A stretch of 64,000 bases of DNA from Cocos nucifera (taxonomy: Eukaryota > Streptophyta > Magnoliopsida > Arecales > Arecaceae). The notes under the pieces were generated by a model that was given only the letters and a program-made list of their open reading frames with translations, was not told the origin of the DNA and ran no database searches. The stretch spans positions 1 through 64,000 of the forward strand of contig QRFJ01003331.1 of the NCBI GenBank assembly GCA_006176705.1, in the 5' to 3' direction. This document shows, one piece after another, positions 23,337 to 34,628 of this stretch (within the stretch, counting starts at the first letter, position 1; each line of letters begins with the position of its first letter). A program made the position numbers and the translations under genes.

Positions 23337-23618
23337 TGTTGAAACCCTAAGTGATTTTGATGATGATGAAACATTAAAGCAAGTGATTACTAATATATTT
23401 TATTTTAAGTATTCCAAATTAGAACAAAGAGAGCTTTTTGACCAAAATAAGGAAGACATAAAGTAAAAATCAAATGAAATTCAAATTCCTTAAAATTGCC
23501 TTGGAGTAGTCTTCAAGATGTCTCGAATTTTTTTTGAGAGCTCTCGAGTGGACTGGCACATAGCAAATACAGTTCTGGCTCAATTTTGAGAAGTCTTAAG
23601 TAAATCTTGAGATGTCTC

Positions 23619-25896
23619 TGTAGGAAAAATCCTGAATTTTCTGGATCAGGTTCGTTCAGATCTGATTGGATCGAGAGGCATGTTTCAAAAATCACCTCTT
23701 AGATCCTAATCAGATCTAATACTTTTCAGATCTAATTTTATGATCTGATAAATAAGAAAATTAAATTAAATTAATTTTACTTTGATTCTGGATAATCTGA
23801 TTACCCGTTGATGATCCTCTTGAAGCCTTGAGGTTCTAGATCTAGCCACATAAGTGCCTGGCCTCTACTGGTATCCACTCAGGCTAGATCTAAAGATCTT
23901 CTTCTTTTCTTTCTTTTCTCCAAAAATCATATCTGGATCTAATTTGGAGAATCTTCAAAATTCTTTCTGAAGATCACCCATCATCTCTGCAGTAGTGTTG
24001 CCTTCTTCCTTTTTCATCAGCCTTTTCTTGCCTGACTTGCACTAATCTGAAGCCTAACTGCCTTAGGCATGGAGAGGAGAGAGAGGATCAAAAAGGTGGC
24101 ATGGAGGAGGAAGAGGAGCAGCCTTGGAGAATGGGTTAAGAGGAACTCTTGAAAAAGTGGGTGCAGACAGGTCTTTATATAGACCCTGCTACGCCATGCA
24201 GTGCCACATCATCCCGGCCAATCACGTTGCTTCATGTAATCAGATCTAAATCTGATTGGTGAAATGACATCACTTGATCCAATTAGATGAGAGACCCATA
24301 GATTCATCCTTAGATGGCACCTAAGACTGATCAAAGTCTATAGATGAAGGTCACCTAGTTTGAATCCAAGAAGCAACGTGGAGTCCCATCCGTATGGGAC
24401 TCCAGGCGTCCCTGTCCATGGGCGCATGCCATCCTAGGCATGTGCTCCGTTCTTTTCAATTTTCAGAGAGGGGACAAGCCTTTATCTACTCTCCAATAAG
24501 TACATGACACATGGGCAGATGTCCAAGGATCAAAAGTCAACGTTTGACCAAGTCAACATACAAAAATTAGCAAGTGATGGAAAATGGTAGGTGTTGTCTC
24601 AAATTTATCTCATAAATTAACATAACCCTTTTCTGACTTGGACATGCTCCAATCAAATTAGGTAAAGGTACCTGAGTGAGCACAAACTCATTTGGCTCAG
24701 TCGAGACAACTTTTATGATAAGAAAAAGGAGAATGTTAGGCTCAATCGTGTGATAGCATGATTTTCTTGAACCTAATTGAATCTAATTCAAATCAATTGA
24801 ACTAGGTTAGTCTAATTGATGATATCTAGATCCAAACCCTTATTTGTGTGACCCAGTTAGATTTAGTTCTGTATGATAATGGAATATGTAGTGATCTCCA
24901 TCATCAACATAATCGAAACTCCTTTCGATGGATTAAAACTCTTCTGATTCAGATAACTAGAATGATTGATTATCTAAATCATTCTAATTGCTTCCAAAAT
25001 CCACCAGTGATACCTAGCAGTATATGGTGGCAACCCATCAAAACTGAAGATGAATCTCTTGGTGCAACTACTTGTGTAATTAAGTTCTTCTATCTTGAGC
25101 TCCGATCAGATTAGGGTTAAGGTGAACTCGTCAAACCCTAATTTTTATCTTATGATTTAATCGTTCGATTCAAGTCTGATGTGAAAATCTTAATAGAAAC
25201 TCTTTCTATTATTTCACACTCTACCATGGCCATGGGCTTATGGACTTGATTCTCATGATCATCATAGGACTGCTTCTCTTCTACTGAGGTAGATAGATTC
25301 CATCTTGGTGCAATCCAATTCCTACAATGAACATGCTATAGCCAACATATACCTTAGGATTCCGAATGACTAGGAGACCGAGTCATGGTGTAGTCAAACT
25401 ATAACACCCTCAAGGTGAACTGCCGATGTACCTCAGATCAAAGAACTAGACACACCACTGCAGCTTCGAGTTAGTCATCGATGAGAAGGTAGACTTCCTT
25501 ATGACTACTCGAGGTGGTCATGCACAGTGCCCGCATTCTCTAACGAGTATCTGTACTCTCGCTCTGGTGTCTCTACACCATAGACTCAAGACTCATCTAC
25601 TATAAAGAAGCGCTTGTACACTAACCTTCCAGATCAATCACAATCCTCATGATGATCCTACGGTCAGGAGTATTTTATGAGTTAATAAATGAAAATTCAT
25701 GTCTTAAATTTTCAACTCTTGAAAATACGAATTATCATTACCATTAACTCAAGGGATGTATCACAGACACTAAATACACTTATGTGATAGAAAATAATCC
25801 ATTTTATTATTTATAGTCAAAATTATAAGATTGCCCCTAGAAGTGTATTACAAGTGTCAGCCAATTCTGGCTTCTAGGGCACACATATATCTAACA
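23619..25896 (-). mobile_element. Solo family-B LTR (2278 bp)
   Basis: This is a complete B LTR in reverse orientation (plus-strand ends TGTAGGAAAAAT and ATATCTAACA) with no interior. It is flanked by perfect GTCTC duplications at 23614-23618 and 25897-25901. The interior was presumably lost by recombination between two LTRs. Its minus-strand TATA box is at 24172-24184. Confidence 0.92.
24172..24184 (-). promoter_or_regulatory. TATA box of the solo B LTR
   Basis: The minus strand reads TCTATATAAAGAC, at the place equivalent to TATAAATA in the B1 LTRs. Confidence 0.5.
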
Positions 25897-26255
25897 GTCT
25901 CGATCTCAGATGATAGAAACCCAATTTCTATGCTCTAAGAGTGAGAGGTCTCACAGAATTTTTGAGAGGTCTCATGGTTCCAGCGAGACATCTCGTTCCG
26001 TGAGCCAATTTTTTCAAAAAGGTGATTTTTCGTGCGACTGAAGATGAGAGCTCTTCTGATCAATCCGAGAAGTCTTGTAACTTGACAAGATGTCTCAAGA
26101 CAAATCGAGAGGTCTCAAGACACGATGATAGCTTTTTGATGGGGCATTTTAGATCAGATTTTTTCCATTTCAATGGCTAGTTGCTGCTCTCCAATGGTCA
26201 GATTTTATTTTTTTTGAATTTCAATCATCACTAGAAAAATAGAAAATACTGAAGA

Positions 26256-26263
26256 TATAAAAG
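26256..26263 (+). promoter_or_regulatory. TATA box of the SIRE 5' LTR
   Basis: TATAAAAG is conserved in the 3' LTR at 48850-48857. Confidence 0.55.
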
Positions 26264-26890
26264 AAAGAAAGATTATTTTTTTAAAAAAAATAAGAGAAAA
26301 AAGCATGCTCTATTCTTGAATGAATACCGAATCTCCAATCAATTTGTTCTCTCAAGCTTCGAAGAATCCTCAAGTACATTAACTCCACACATTCAAAGAG
26401 GCTTTCAACGAACTATAAGGACAACTTTTTTGCTTATTCAAAGGGGCATTTCAAGTTGTAAAATTCTTTTTCCTCTTTTCATGTACTTGGTTTCAGTAGG
26501 GACTGAAACTTGGGTTTTGGAGCTTTTTCTCTCCTCTATTTATTCAGATTGATTCATCTGATTCTTGTAAGGATTGTGGTTGGTGAACCTAGAGAAAAAC
26601 CAATTGAATTTTTGGATAGTGAGCCCAGAAAAATTATCCAACTGTAATCTTGCAGGATTATAGTAAAATTCTTAAGAGTGTGCTTGGGGAGTGAGATGTA
26701 GGTGTTGGGAGAGCACCGAACCACTATAAATTCTCTTGTTTGTGTGTGTGATCTTAATTGTGTTTTCTATTTGCTCTTATATTTGATTCACTTAGGTTGT
26801 AATCATTTAGCACTACACATATCTATTTTAGTTTTTGAAAACCCAATTCACACCCCCCCTCCCTCTTGGGTTGTCTATCTGGGCAACAAT

Positions 26891-26903
26891 TGGTATCAGA
26901 GCC
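26891..26903 (+). other. Primer-binding site of the SIRE-type element
   Basis: TGGTATCAGAGCC begins two bases after the LTR end ACA at 26888 and is a perfect 13-base match to the tRNA-Met-type site. Confidence 0.92.
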
Positions 26904-26949
26904 TTGATTCTCTACTAATTATTGATCTTATCAACTAAAGACAAAGATC

Positions 26950-28346
26950 ATGGCAACACTTGCCAAAGGGTAATCCACAAATAGGCCACCTCTTTTCAAT
27001 GGGTCCAACTATACCTATTGGAAAGCTCGCATGCGCATTTTCATTCAAGCCCTTGACTATGACATATGGAGTGTCATTGTCAATGGCCCATACACACCTA
27101 CAATCATTGTCAATGGCACATCCTCTCCTAAGTCGGAGAAGGATTGGGATGAAACAAACAAGAAACTTATCCAATTAAATGCCAAGGCAATGAATGTACT
27201 CTATTATGCCCTTGATGCAAATGAGTTTAACCAAATCTCCACTTACAATTCTGCAAAGAAAATTTGGGATAGACTTAAGGTCACACATGAAGGGATAAAT
27301 CAAGTAAAAGAAACTAAAATTAACATGCTAGTTCACCAATTTGAGTTATTTAAAATTGACCCCACTAAATCTATCACTAGCATGTGCACAAGATTCACTG
27401 ATATTATAAATGGTTAAAAAAGCTTAGGTAAAGTTTACATAAATAGTGAATTGGTGAGAAATATCCTCAGATCTTTGCCTAGGTCATGGGAAGCCAAAGT
27501 AACAGCCATCCAGGAGGCAAAGGATCTGAATACACTACCACTAGAGGAGCTCATTGGATCCTTGATGATACATGAGCTAGCCATGAGTCGGCACAATGAG
27601 GAAGACAACAAGAAGAAAATAATAGCACTGAAATCCATGGCTGATGAAGAAGAAGATGATCTATCCACCAGTGAGGAAAACGATGAAGACATGGCCCTAG
27701 TGATCAAAAAATTCAAAAAATTTATGGGAAGAAGAAGACAAGGATTCAAGAAGAGAAACTTTATTAGAGGAGAAGTCAGCAGAAAGAAAGAAAAAGAAAA
27801 AGAAAGAGATCAACCCACTTGCTATGAATGCAAGAAGCCAGGACATTTTAGGACTGAATGTCCTCTATTGAAGAAGGGGTCAAAAAGAACAAAAAAGAAA
27901 ACTATATTAGCAACTTGGAGTGATAGCGACGAGTCAAGCATGAAGGAAGAAAATCAAAATGAAGCAAACTTATGTTTCATGGTACAAGATGATGAGGTAT
28001 CCTCCACTTTTGATTCAGATTTTATCTTTGATGAGCTTCAAGATGCTTTTTATGATTTGATGAAAGATTTCAAAAAGATAAGCTCAAAAAATAGAAATCT
28101 TAAGAAAATAACACAAATACTCTTGAAAGAAAAGGAAGAGGAAATTAGTAGCCACAATAAGTTAAAAGAAGAAAACAAAATCCTAAAGGATGAATTGGAT
28201 AAATTAAAGCTTTTAGTTGATAAATTTACTTGTAGTTCTGAAAAATTGCAAATGATTTTAAATAATCAAAGAGGAGTTTATGATAAGGCCGGACTAGGAT
28301 ATAAACCCAAAAAGAAAATCAAGTTTCTAAAATATTTTTTCATTGC
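26950..28346 (+). pseudogene. SIRE-type gag
   Basis: Translation from the ATG at 26950 gives MATLAKG then a stop, followed by NRPPLFNGSNYTYWKARMR, the typical start of a copia UBN2 capsid domain. The domain continues to about 27410, where a TAA interrupts it after DIING. From 27451 a 317-codon open stretch holds the rest of capsid (ILRSLPRSWEAKVTAI), an acidic and basic linker, one good CCHC zinc knuckle (CYECKKPGHFRTEC near 27820) and a Lys/Glu-rich coiled-coil-like tail (about 28070-28230). The frame is broken by the B1 insertion after KYFFIA and continues at 38726. Only two stops make it one of the better preserved genes in the window. Confidence 0.88.
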
Positions 28347-30617
28347 TGTTAGATATATGTGCCCTAGAAGCCAGAATTGGCTGACACTTGTAATACACTT
28401 CTAGGGGCAAAATTATAATTTTGACTATAATCAATAAAATAGATTATTTTCTATCATATATGTGTATTTAGTGTCTGTGATACATCTTTGAGTTAATGAT
28501 AATAATAATTCATATTTTCAAGAGTTGAAAATTTAAGACATGAATAATCATTATTAACTCATAAAATGCTTTCGATCATAGGATCATCACGAGGATGGTG
28601 ATTGATCCAAAAGGTTGGTGTACAATCGCTTCTCTTTAGTAGATGAGTCTTGAGTCTACGGTATGAAGACATCAGAATGAGAGTACAGATACTCGTTAGA
28701 GAACAAGGGCACTGAGCGTGACCACCTCGAGTAGTCATTAGGAAGTCTACCTTCTCGTCAATGACTGACTCGATGCTGCAGTGGTGTGTCTGGTTCTTTG
28801 ACTTGAGGTGCATCAGTAGTTTACCTTGAGGATGTTATAGTTTGACTACACCATAACTCGATCTCCTAGCCATTCGAAATCTCGAGGTGTATGTTGGCTA
28901 TAGCATGTTCATCGTAGGAACTGGATTGCATCAAAATGGAATCTATCTACCTCGGTGGTAGAGGAGCAGCCCTACGATGATCATGAGAATCAAGTCTAGA
29001 AGCCCATGGCCATGGCAGAGTGAAATAATAGAAAGAGTTTCTATTTAGATTTTTACATCGAACTTGAATCAAAAGATTACATCATATGATAGAAACTAGG
29101 GTTTGACGAGTTCACCTTAACCCTAATCTGATCGGGGCTCAAGATAGAAGAACTTAATCACATAAGTAGCTGCACTAAGAGGTTCGCATTCAGCTCTAAT
29201 GAATTGCCACCATATACTGCTAGGTGTCACTGATGGATTTTGGAAGCAATTAGAATGATTTAGATGATCGATCATTCTAGCTGTTCAAATAAGAAGAGTT
29301 CTGATCCATCGAAAGGAGTTTCGATGATGTCGATGATAGAGATCATGACATATCCCATTACCATACAGAACTAAACCTAACTGGGTCATACAAATGAGGG
29401 TTTGAATCTGGTGATCATCAATTGAATTGATCCAGTTCAATTGATCTGAATAAGATTCAATTAGGTTTAAGGAAATCGTGCTAGCACTCGATTGAACCTA
29501 ACATTCTTCTTTTACTATCATAAATAGTTGTCCTAACTGATCTAAAAAAGTTTATGGTCGATCAGAGGCCTTCACTTGGTCTAACTGGAGCTAGTCTAGG
29601 TCAGAAAAGGATTGTCTTATTTTGTAAGATAATACCTGCCATTTTTGGTCACCTGCCATTTCTCATCCTTTGACATTGGTCAAAAGTTGACCTTTGACTG
29701 GTCAAATATTGACCATTGATACTTTGACTTCTGTCCATGTGTCATGCACCTATTGGAGAGCTGGTGAGGCTGGTTCCCCTGCTAGAACCTGGCAAGGAGG
29801 AGGGCGCACGCCAAGGGTGGCATGCGCTCAAGTTTGAGGTGCCCAGGAGTCCCTATTGGACAGAGACTCCATCTTCTTTTTGGATTCTGATTAGACTCCT
29901 CCTAAGAACCAACTTTGACTGATCTTAGGCACCATCTAAGAATGAATCCAAGGGACTCTATTCCCACCAATCAGATTTACATCTGATTTCACAAAGGATT
30001 ATGATTGGTTGGGAAGAGGAGGAGTTGGATCACGCATAGTCTATAAATAAGACCCTACGCCCAACTCAAAGAAAAATATGAGCAATTCCCATGCCCCAAG
30101 GCTGGCTCTCTCCTCCTCCTCCATGCCAAGCCTATCTTCTCCCTCTCCTCTCCACACCCAAAGTAGTTTGGGATTTTAGTTGGTGCAATCCAGATGAGAG
30201 AAAGATGACAGAAAGCTAAAAGGCTGCGCTGTTGCAAAGGACAACTGCTGATCTTCGAAAGCTATTTTGAAAATCCTCCAAATCAGATTCAGATCTAATT
30301 TTTGAAGACGTGATAGAAAAAAAGAGGATCTCTAGGTTCAGCCTGAGTGAATATTAGTAGAGATCAAGCACTTGCATGGCTAGATCCAGAACCTTCCGCT
30401 GCTTACAAGATCATCAATGGGTAATAAGATTACCCTACATCAAGGTAAATTAAATTTGATTTAATTTATCTAAATTTATTTTTTTATTAAAATAATAAAA
30501 ATTAGATTTGAAACATCTCAGATCTAATTTATATCAAAGAAAAAAAATTTTAAAATATATTTCTTGATCCGATCAGATCTGAACGAACCTGATATGAGAA
30601 ATCAAAATTTTCCTTCA
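28347..30617 (+). repeat. 5' LTR of B1 (2271 bp)
   Basis: It starts TGTTAGATATATGTGCCC and ends TTTTCCTTCA, two bases before the primer site. It has no coding sequence and matches 36443-38720 throughout. Confidence 0.93.
30042..30049 (+). promoter_or_regulatory. TATA box of the B1 5' LTR
   Basis: TATAAATA is preserved in the 3' LTR at 38140-38147, so transcripts should start near 30075 and carry about 540 bases of LTR. Confidence 0.6.
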
Positions 30618-30619
30618 AC

Positions 30620-30632
30620 TGGTATCAGAGCC
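30620..30632 (+). other. Primer-binding site of B1
   Basis: TGGTATCAGAGCC is a perfect tRNA-Met-type site placed two bases after the LTR. Confidence 0.92.
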
Positions 30633-32484
30633 AAGGTTCTAAAGTGTTTAGATCTAATTTTAAATTTATTTTAATTAGAAAATAAATGATTTTAGATGTC
30701 ACATAAGATGTGATCAGATCTAAAATTAGAAAAATTAAAATTCAATGATTTGGATCTAAGATTAGAAAATATGCATGACTAGTTTTAAAATAGAATAGTT
30801 CTATAGAATAGTCTTGCATGTTTATATTTTAATTTGATTAAATCATATTTTAGATCTATTTATTTACTAATTTTTGATATTATAATTATTATAATAATAT
30901 CTAAAAAATAACAAATAAAAATTATTTAACTTTAAACATCATAGGAGATATGATTGATGCATGTTTAGACTAGTTGTAGAATAGTTCTACATAGTTGTCT
31001 AGATTAGAGTTTATTTTGATAAGATCAATTTAAATCTAATTTTTTAGATTATTATGAGATAATTTAGATTTGAAAATATGCATGATTCCATACATGAGAT
31101 GTATGCAAAATATACCATGATTAGATCTAATTTGTATATGAGATATATGATATAGATCTAAAACTATTTTGTAGTATTACATGTTCCTGATTAAGGCGTT
31201 CCTCTTGGCCGTCCGGTCATAAGAACGAAGAAGGGTTTAAAGGCCCTCTCCTTCCATCCGATGGGGTGTTCTTATGATGTGTAGGGGTGCTGCGCGTTCG
31301 TCCTTAATCAGAAATCCAAAACTTACTTTCTGCAAAACCCTAGATCCTGAAACCCTAGGATTTATTGTGCATATTTTGTTTATGAACCCTACTTAATTAA
31401 GAATTAAGATTATGGAATATTAATTAGGTCTAAAATTGAGAATTTCAGATCTAAGACGTATTCATAATACTGGGTTCGGGCTTGGGTAGCTCAATTAGGT
31501 CTAAGCGGTTGATCAAATCGAATCAAGAGTTGGTTAGATGGGATCAACAATGCTTAAATTGACCAGCCTAATAGGATTAAGTCTGGGTCAAGATCGAGTC
31601 ACGATCAAGCAAGACCTAATTAGGCTCAGAGGTTAGAGTCTGGATTGTAGGCTAACCCAATTGGTTCTGGCTCAACAATTTGGTGTCTAAGGTAAGTTTG
31701 GCACATACGATCGACTGGTTTTTAATTGGAAGCTACTCGACCTGAATGCATTCTTGTACGAGTTAATGGCATATCCCTTCCACCGATCTCACTTACCTGG
31801 CCATATCTGTTGACTCAGTTCTGATCTGAGGTGGTCAATAATCCGAGCTAACCCATGCCACTAGGTTAGTCATAATTGTTATGACTATGACAAGTCTAGT
31901 TTAATGAGACCTGAATCAATTCTTCCTAAGAAAAGATTAAGTCTGAGGTCTTCCACCATTGTAGATGTGCGGGCCCTTTCCTGGGGTTAATTGTTTTTGA
32001 CTGGATACAGTGGCTCAGTTGCACCGAAAAGATGCAACCATGTCTATTAGGCATTGGATGCTATGGGCTGGAGGATGAGTTGGGCTCAATATTTCGGATA
32101 CGGTGAGAGACTCAATTAGGAATCCAGTCTGTGCAAATGGTGGGTCTGACTTAACTAAGGAGTGGATCAATATTCTGGATATGGTGAGATTCATGAATTA
32201 GAGATCAAGTTTGGGTGCACCATGATTAGAGAATCATTGAACAAGAGTTGTTCACTCATTGGCTAACCCATCACCAATAACTGTTAGGTGAGGTGATGAG
32301 TCAGTTGGTGAGACCGCACCACCCACTAGAAATCATTAATCATGGAGATTTTTGCATCTCTACAGAGGGAGTGTAGGGATCCAAAAAAATAGTGGAAGCT
32401 AATTTATTTAAAAATAAAATTTCTAAATAAATTGGTCAAGTCATAATTATAGTATCTAACTAGAATCTTTGACTCTCTAGAAAA
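30633..32484 (+). other. Untranslated leader of B1 (1.85 kb)
   Basis: No gene is seen in this leader. The first 550 bases are A/T-rich. A GC-rich island with nested inverted arms lies at 31184-31314. A block at 31680-31802 is shared with the leader of copia D and contains AAGGTAAGTTTGG, which fits a plant 5' splice site. The gag ATG at 32485 ends the leader. Confidence 0.6.
31184..31314 (+). repeat. GC-rich nested inverted repeat in the B1 leader
   Basis: Outer arms CTGATTAAGG (31187-31196) and CCTTAATCAG (31302-31311) and inner arms CATAAGAAC (31218-31226) and GTTCTTATG (31268-31276) are perfect complements. Between them are GC-rich segments unlike the surrounding A/T-rich leader. It could be a folded RNA signal or a very short inverted-repeat insertion; no target duplication is clear. 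Confidence 0.65.
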
Positions 32485-33318
32485 ATGTCTGCGTCCAACC
32501 CATTAGCACGTATCCTGGACACACATAGACTGACCGGACCCAATTATAAAGATTGGCTCAGAAACTATAAAATCATTTTGGATTCTGAGAAGTTAACCCA
32601 TGTATTGGATCAAGGACCCTCCCACCTTACCAGCCCGTCCATCCGCTGAACAGAGAGCGTCTCTGGAAAAATGGATAGACGAAGATAATAAGGCCAGATA
32701 TTACATGTTGGGCTCGATGTCTGATGAGCTCTAGCGCCAACATGAAGATATCATGACTGCTCACCAAATGTTGGCTCACCTGCAAGAGATGTTTGGTGAA
32801 CAGAGTCGCGCAGCCAAGTATCAAGTCACGAAATGACTTTTTAAGGCTAAGATGCGTGATGGGCAGTCAGTCCAAGATCACTGTCTGATGATGATCAAGG
32901 ACTTGGAAAGAGCTTGAGAAGCTCAGTGTGAAGTTAGACTTGGATCTACAGAATGATATTATTCTACAATCCTTGACTGATGCATATGGGCAATTCATCA
33001 TGAATTACCACATGTATAAACTTCAAAATTCCTAGGCCGAATTAATGAACATGCTGATCACTGCTGAGCTTCCTATGAAAGGTTCTAAAGGCTCAGTTCT
33101 TGCTATGGAATGGACTTGTTTCAAAAGAAAGTCTTCTAAAAAGAGAAAGAAGTCTGTGAAAGGCAAAAGGTGGAAGGAGAAAAGAAGAAGGCAAAGCCGA
33201 AGAAGAAGCCGCTATCAAAGAAAAGTGTTTTTATTGCAACAGCGATGGCCACTGAAAGCGGAACTGCCTTACTTACCTGGCCACCCTGAAGAACAAGAAG
33301 GAAGGTCCTTCTGGAGGT
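32485..33318 (+). pseudogene. B1 gag
   Basis: The product starts MSASNPLARILDTHRLTGPN, then DWLRNYKIILDSEKL, the classic start of a copia UBN2 capsid. An extra C near 32616 shifts the frame. The capsid continues in the next frame (SLEKWIDEDNKARYYML near 32660, LQEMFGEQSR near 32790) with stops near 32732, 32837 and 32918. A basic region follows, and then a CCHC knuckle (CFYCNSDGH, stop in place of the expected Trp, KRNC) at about 33226-33264. The frame is then open into the protease. The protein would package RNA into cytoplasmic particles if intact; here it cannot be made. Confidence 0.85.
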
Positions 33319-34628
33319 ATGCTCATTATTAAGTCTAATCTTATGATTTCTTCTTCATCCAATTGGATGCTTGACTCTGGTTCTAGTGCTCATCTGTGCA
33401 CTTCCATGCAAGGTCTTGAGGATAGCAGGAGGCTGAGGGATGGAGACATGATCCTATGCATCGGTAATGGAACAAGAGTTGCTACAGTAGTGGTGGAAAT
33501 ATACCCTCTTCGATTACCATCTGGTTTAGACTTAGTTTTGACAAACTATTATTATGTGCTTGCAGCTAGCAAAAATTTGATTTCTGTTTCATGCTTAGCA
33601 CTAGAAGGCTATGTGATTACCTTCTTTAAGGACCATTATAACATTCTTTATGAAAGAAATAAAATTACAAATGATTTTTTTATTAACGATCTTTATCAGC
33701 TACATATTGATGTATCTGTTCTAACTATTGAGCAAAACGTGAATGCCAAACGACCTAGGGATAGTCCAAATGGTAGGTATCTATGGCACCTAAGATTAGG
33801 TCATATAGCAGAAGATAGGATCAACAAATTGGAGAAAAATAGGCTATTGAGTCCATTGACTTTCGAGTCATATCCAACTTATTGAATCTTGTCTTCAAGG
33901 CAAAATGACTAAACTCCTTTTTGTAGGACATGGGGAAAGGGCCACAGATCTCCTTGCCTTAGTACATACTGATGTGTGTGGCCCATTTGATGTGCCAACT
34001 AGAGGTAATTTTGTCTACTTCATTATCTTTTATCGATGATCTATCTAGGTATGGATATGTGTATCTTATGAGACATAAGTCTAAAGCTTTTGAAAAGTTC
34101 AAAGAATTCAGACATGAAGTAGAAAAACAAACTGAAAAACCCATTAAGATTCTTCAATCAGATCGAGGAGGTGAATACCTTAGCCAGAAATTGCTAGACC
34201 ATCTCAAGAAAAATGGCATAGTCTCTCAATGGACTCCACCAAGAACACCTCAACTCAACGGTATTTTAGAATGGAGAAATCGGACTCTATTAGATATGGT
34301 CCGATCCATGATGAGCTTCACAAACCTCCCTAATTTTTTTTGGAGACACTCATTATTAACTTCAATTTATTTACTGAATAGGGTTTTCTCTAAAATTGTT
34401 CCTACCACACCATATGAGATATGGCACGATAAAAAACCAAGTCTGAGTCATCTCAGAATTTGGGGTTGTCTGGCTCATGTCAAAAGACAACAAGCAGACA
34501 AGTTAGAGTTTAGGTCCTTCAAAGCTCGATTAATAGGATATCTTAAAGAGTCATTAGGATACTATTTCTACATTCCAGAAGACCACAATGTGATTGTGAG
34601 TCGACATGCCATCTTTCTTGAAAAATAG
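33319..34628 (+). pseudogene. B1 protease and integrase
   Basis: The protease has the catalytic motif WMLDSGSSAHLC at about 33367-33402. The frame runs through GWHL-type HHCC finger sequence (WHLRLGHIAEDRI near 33785) to a stop at 33885, where a small indel breaks the ESCLQGKM cysteines. Integrase core residues are present: HTDVCGPF near 33968, QSDRGGEY near 34158 and GILEWRNRT near 34260. A further frameshift lies near 34030. The C-terminal GKN/PTTPYEIW region (34400) and GYYFYIPEDH (34560) follow. The stop at 34626 separates it from RT, where the intact polyprotein would read through. Confidence 0.88.

Larger units (their letters stand above)
23337..26888 (+). repeat. 5' LTR of the SIRE-type element, interrupted
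   Basis: It consists of two pieces, 23337-23618 and 25902-26888 (plus one copy of the duplicated GTCTC), totalling about 1270 bp against 1286 bp for the 3' LTR. A TATA box is at 26256-26263. U3 is full of GAGAGGTCTC-like palindromes. Confidence 0.9.

Noticed and set aside
26840..26870. C runs near the end of both SIRE LTRs as a special motif.
   Set aside because: They occur at the same place in both LTRs and look like ordinary homopolymer slippage.
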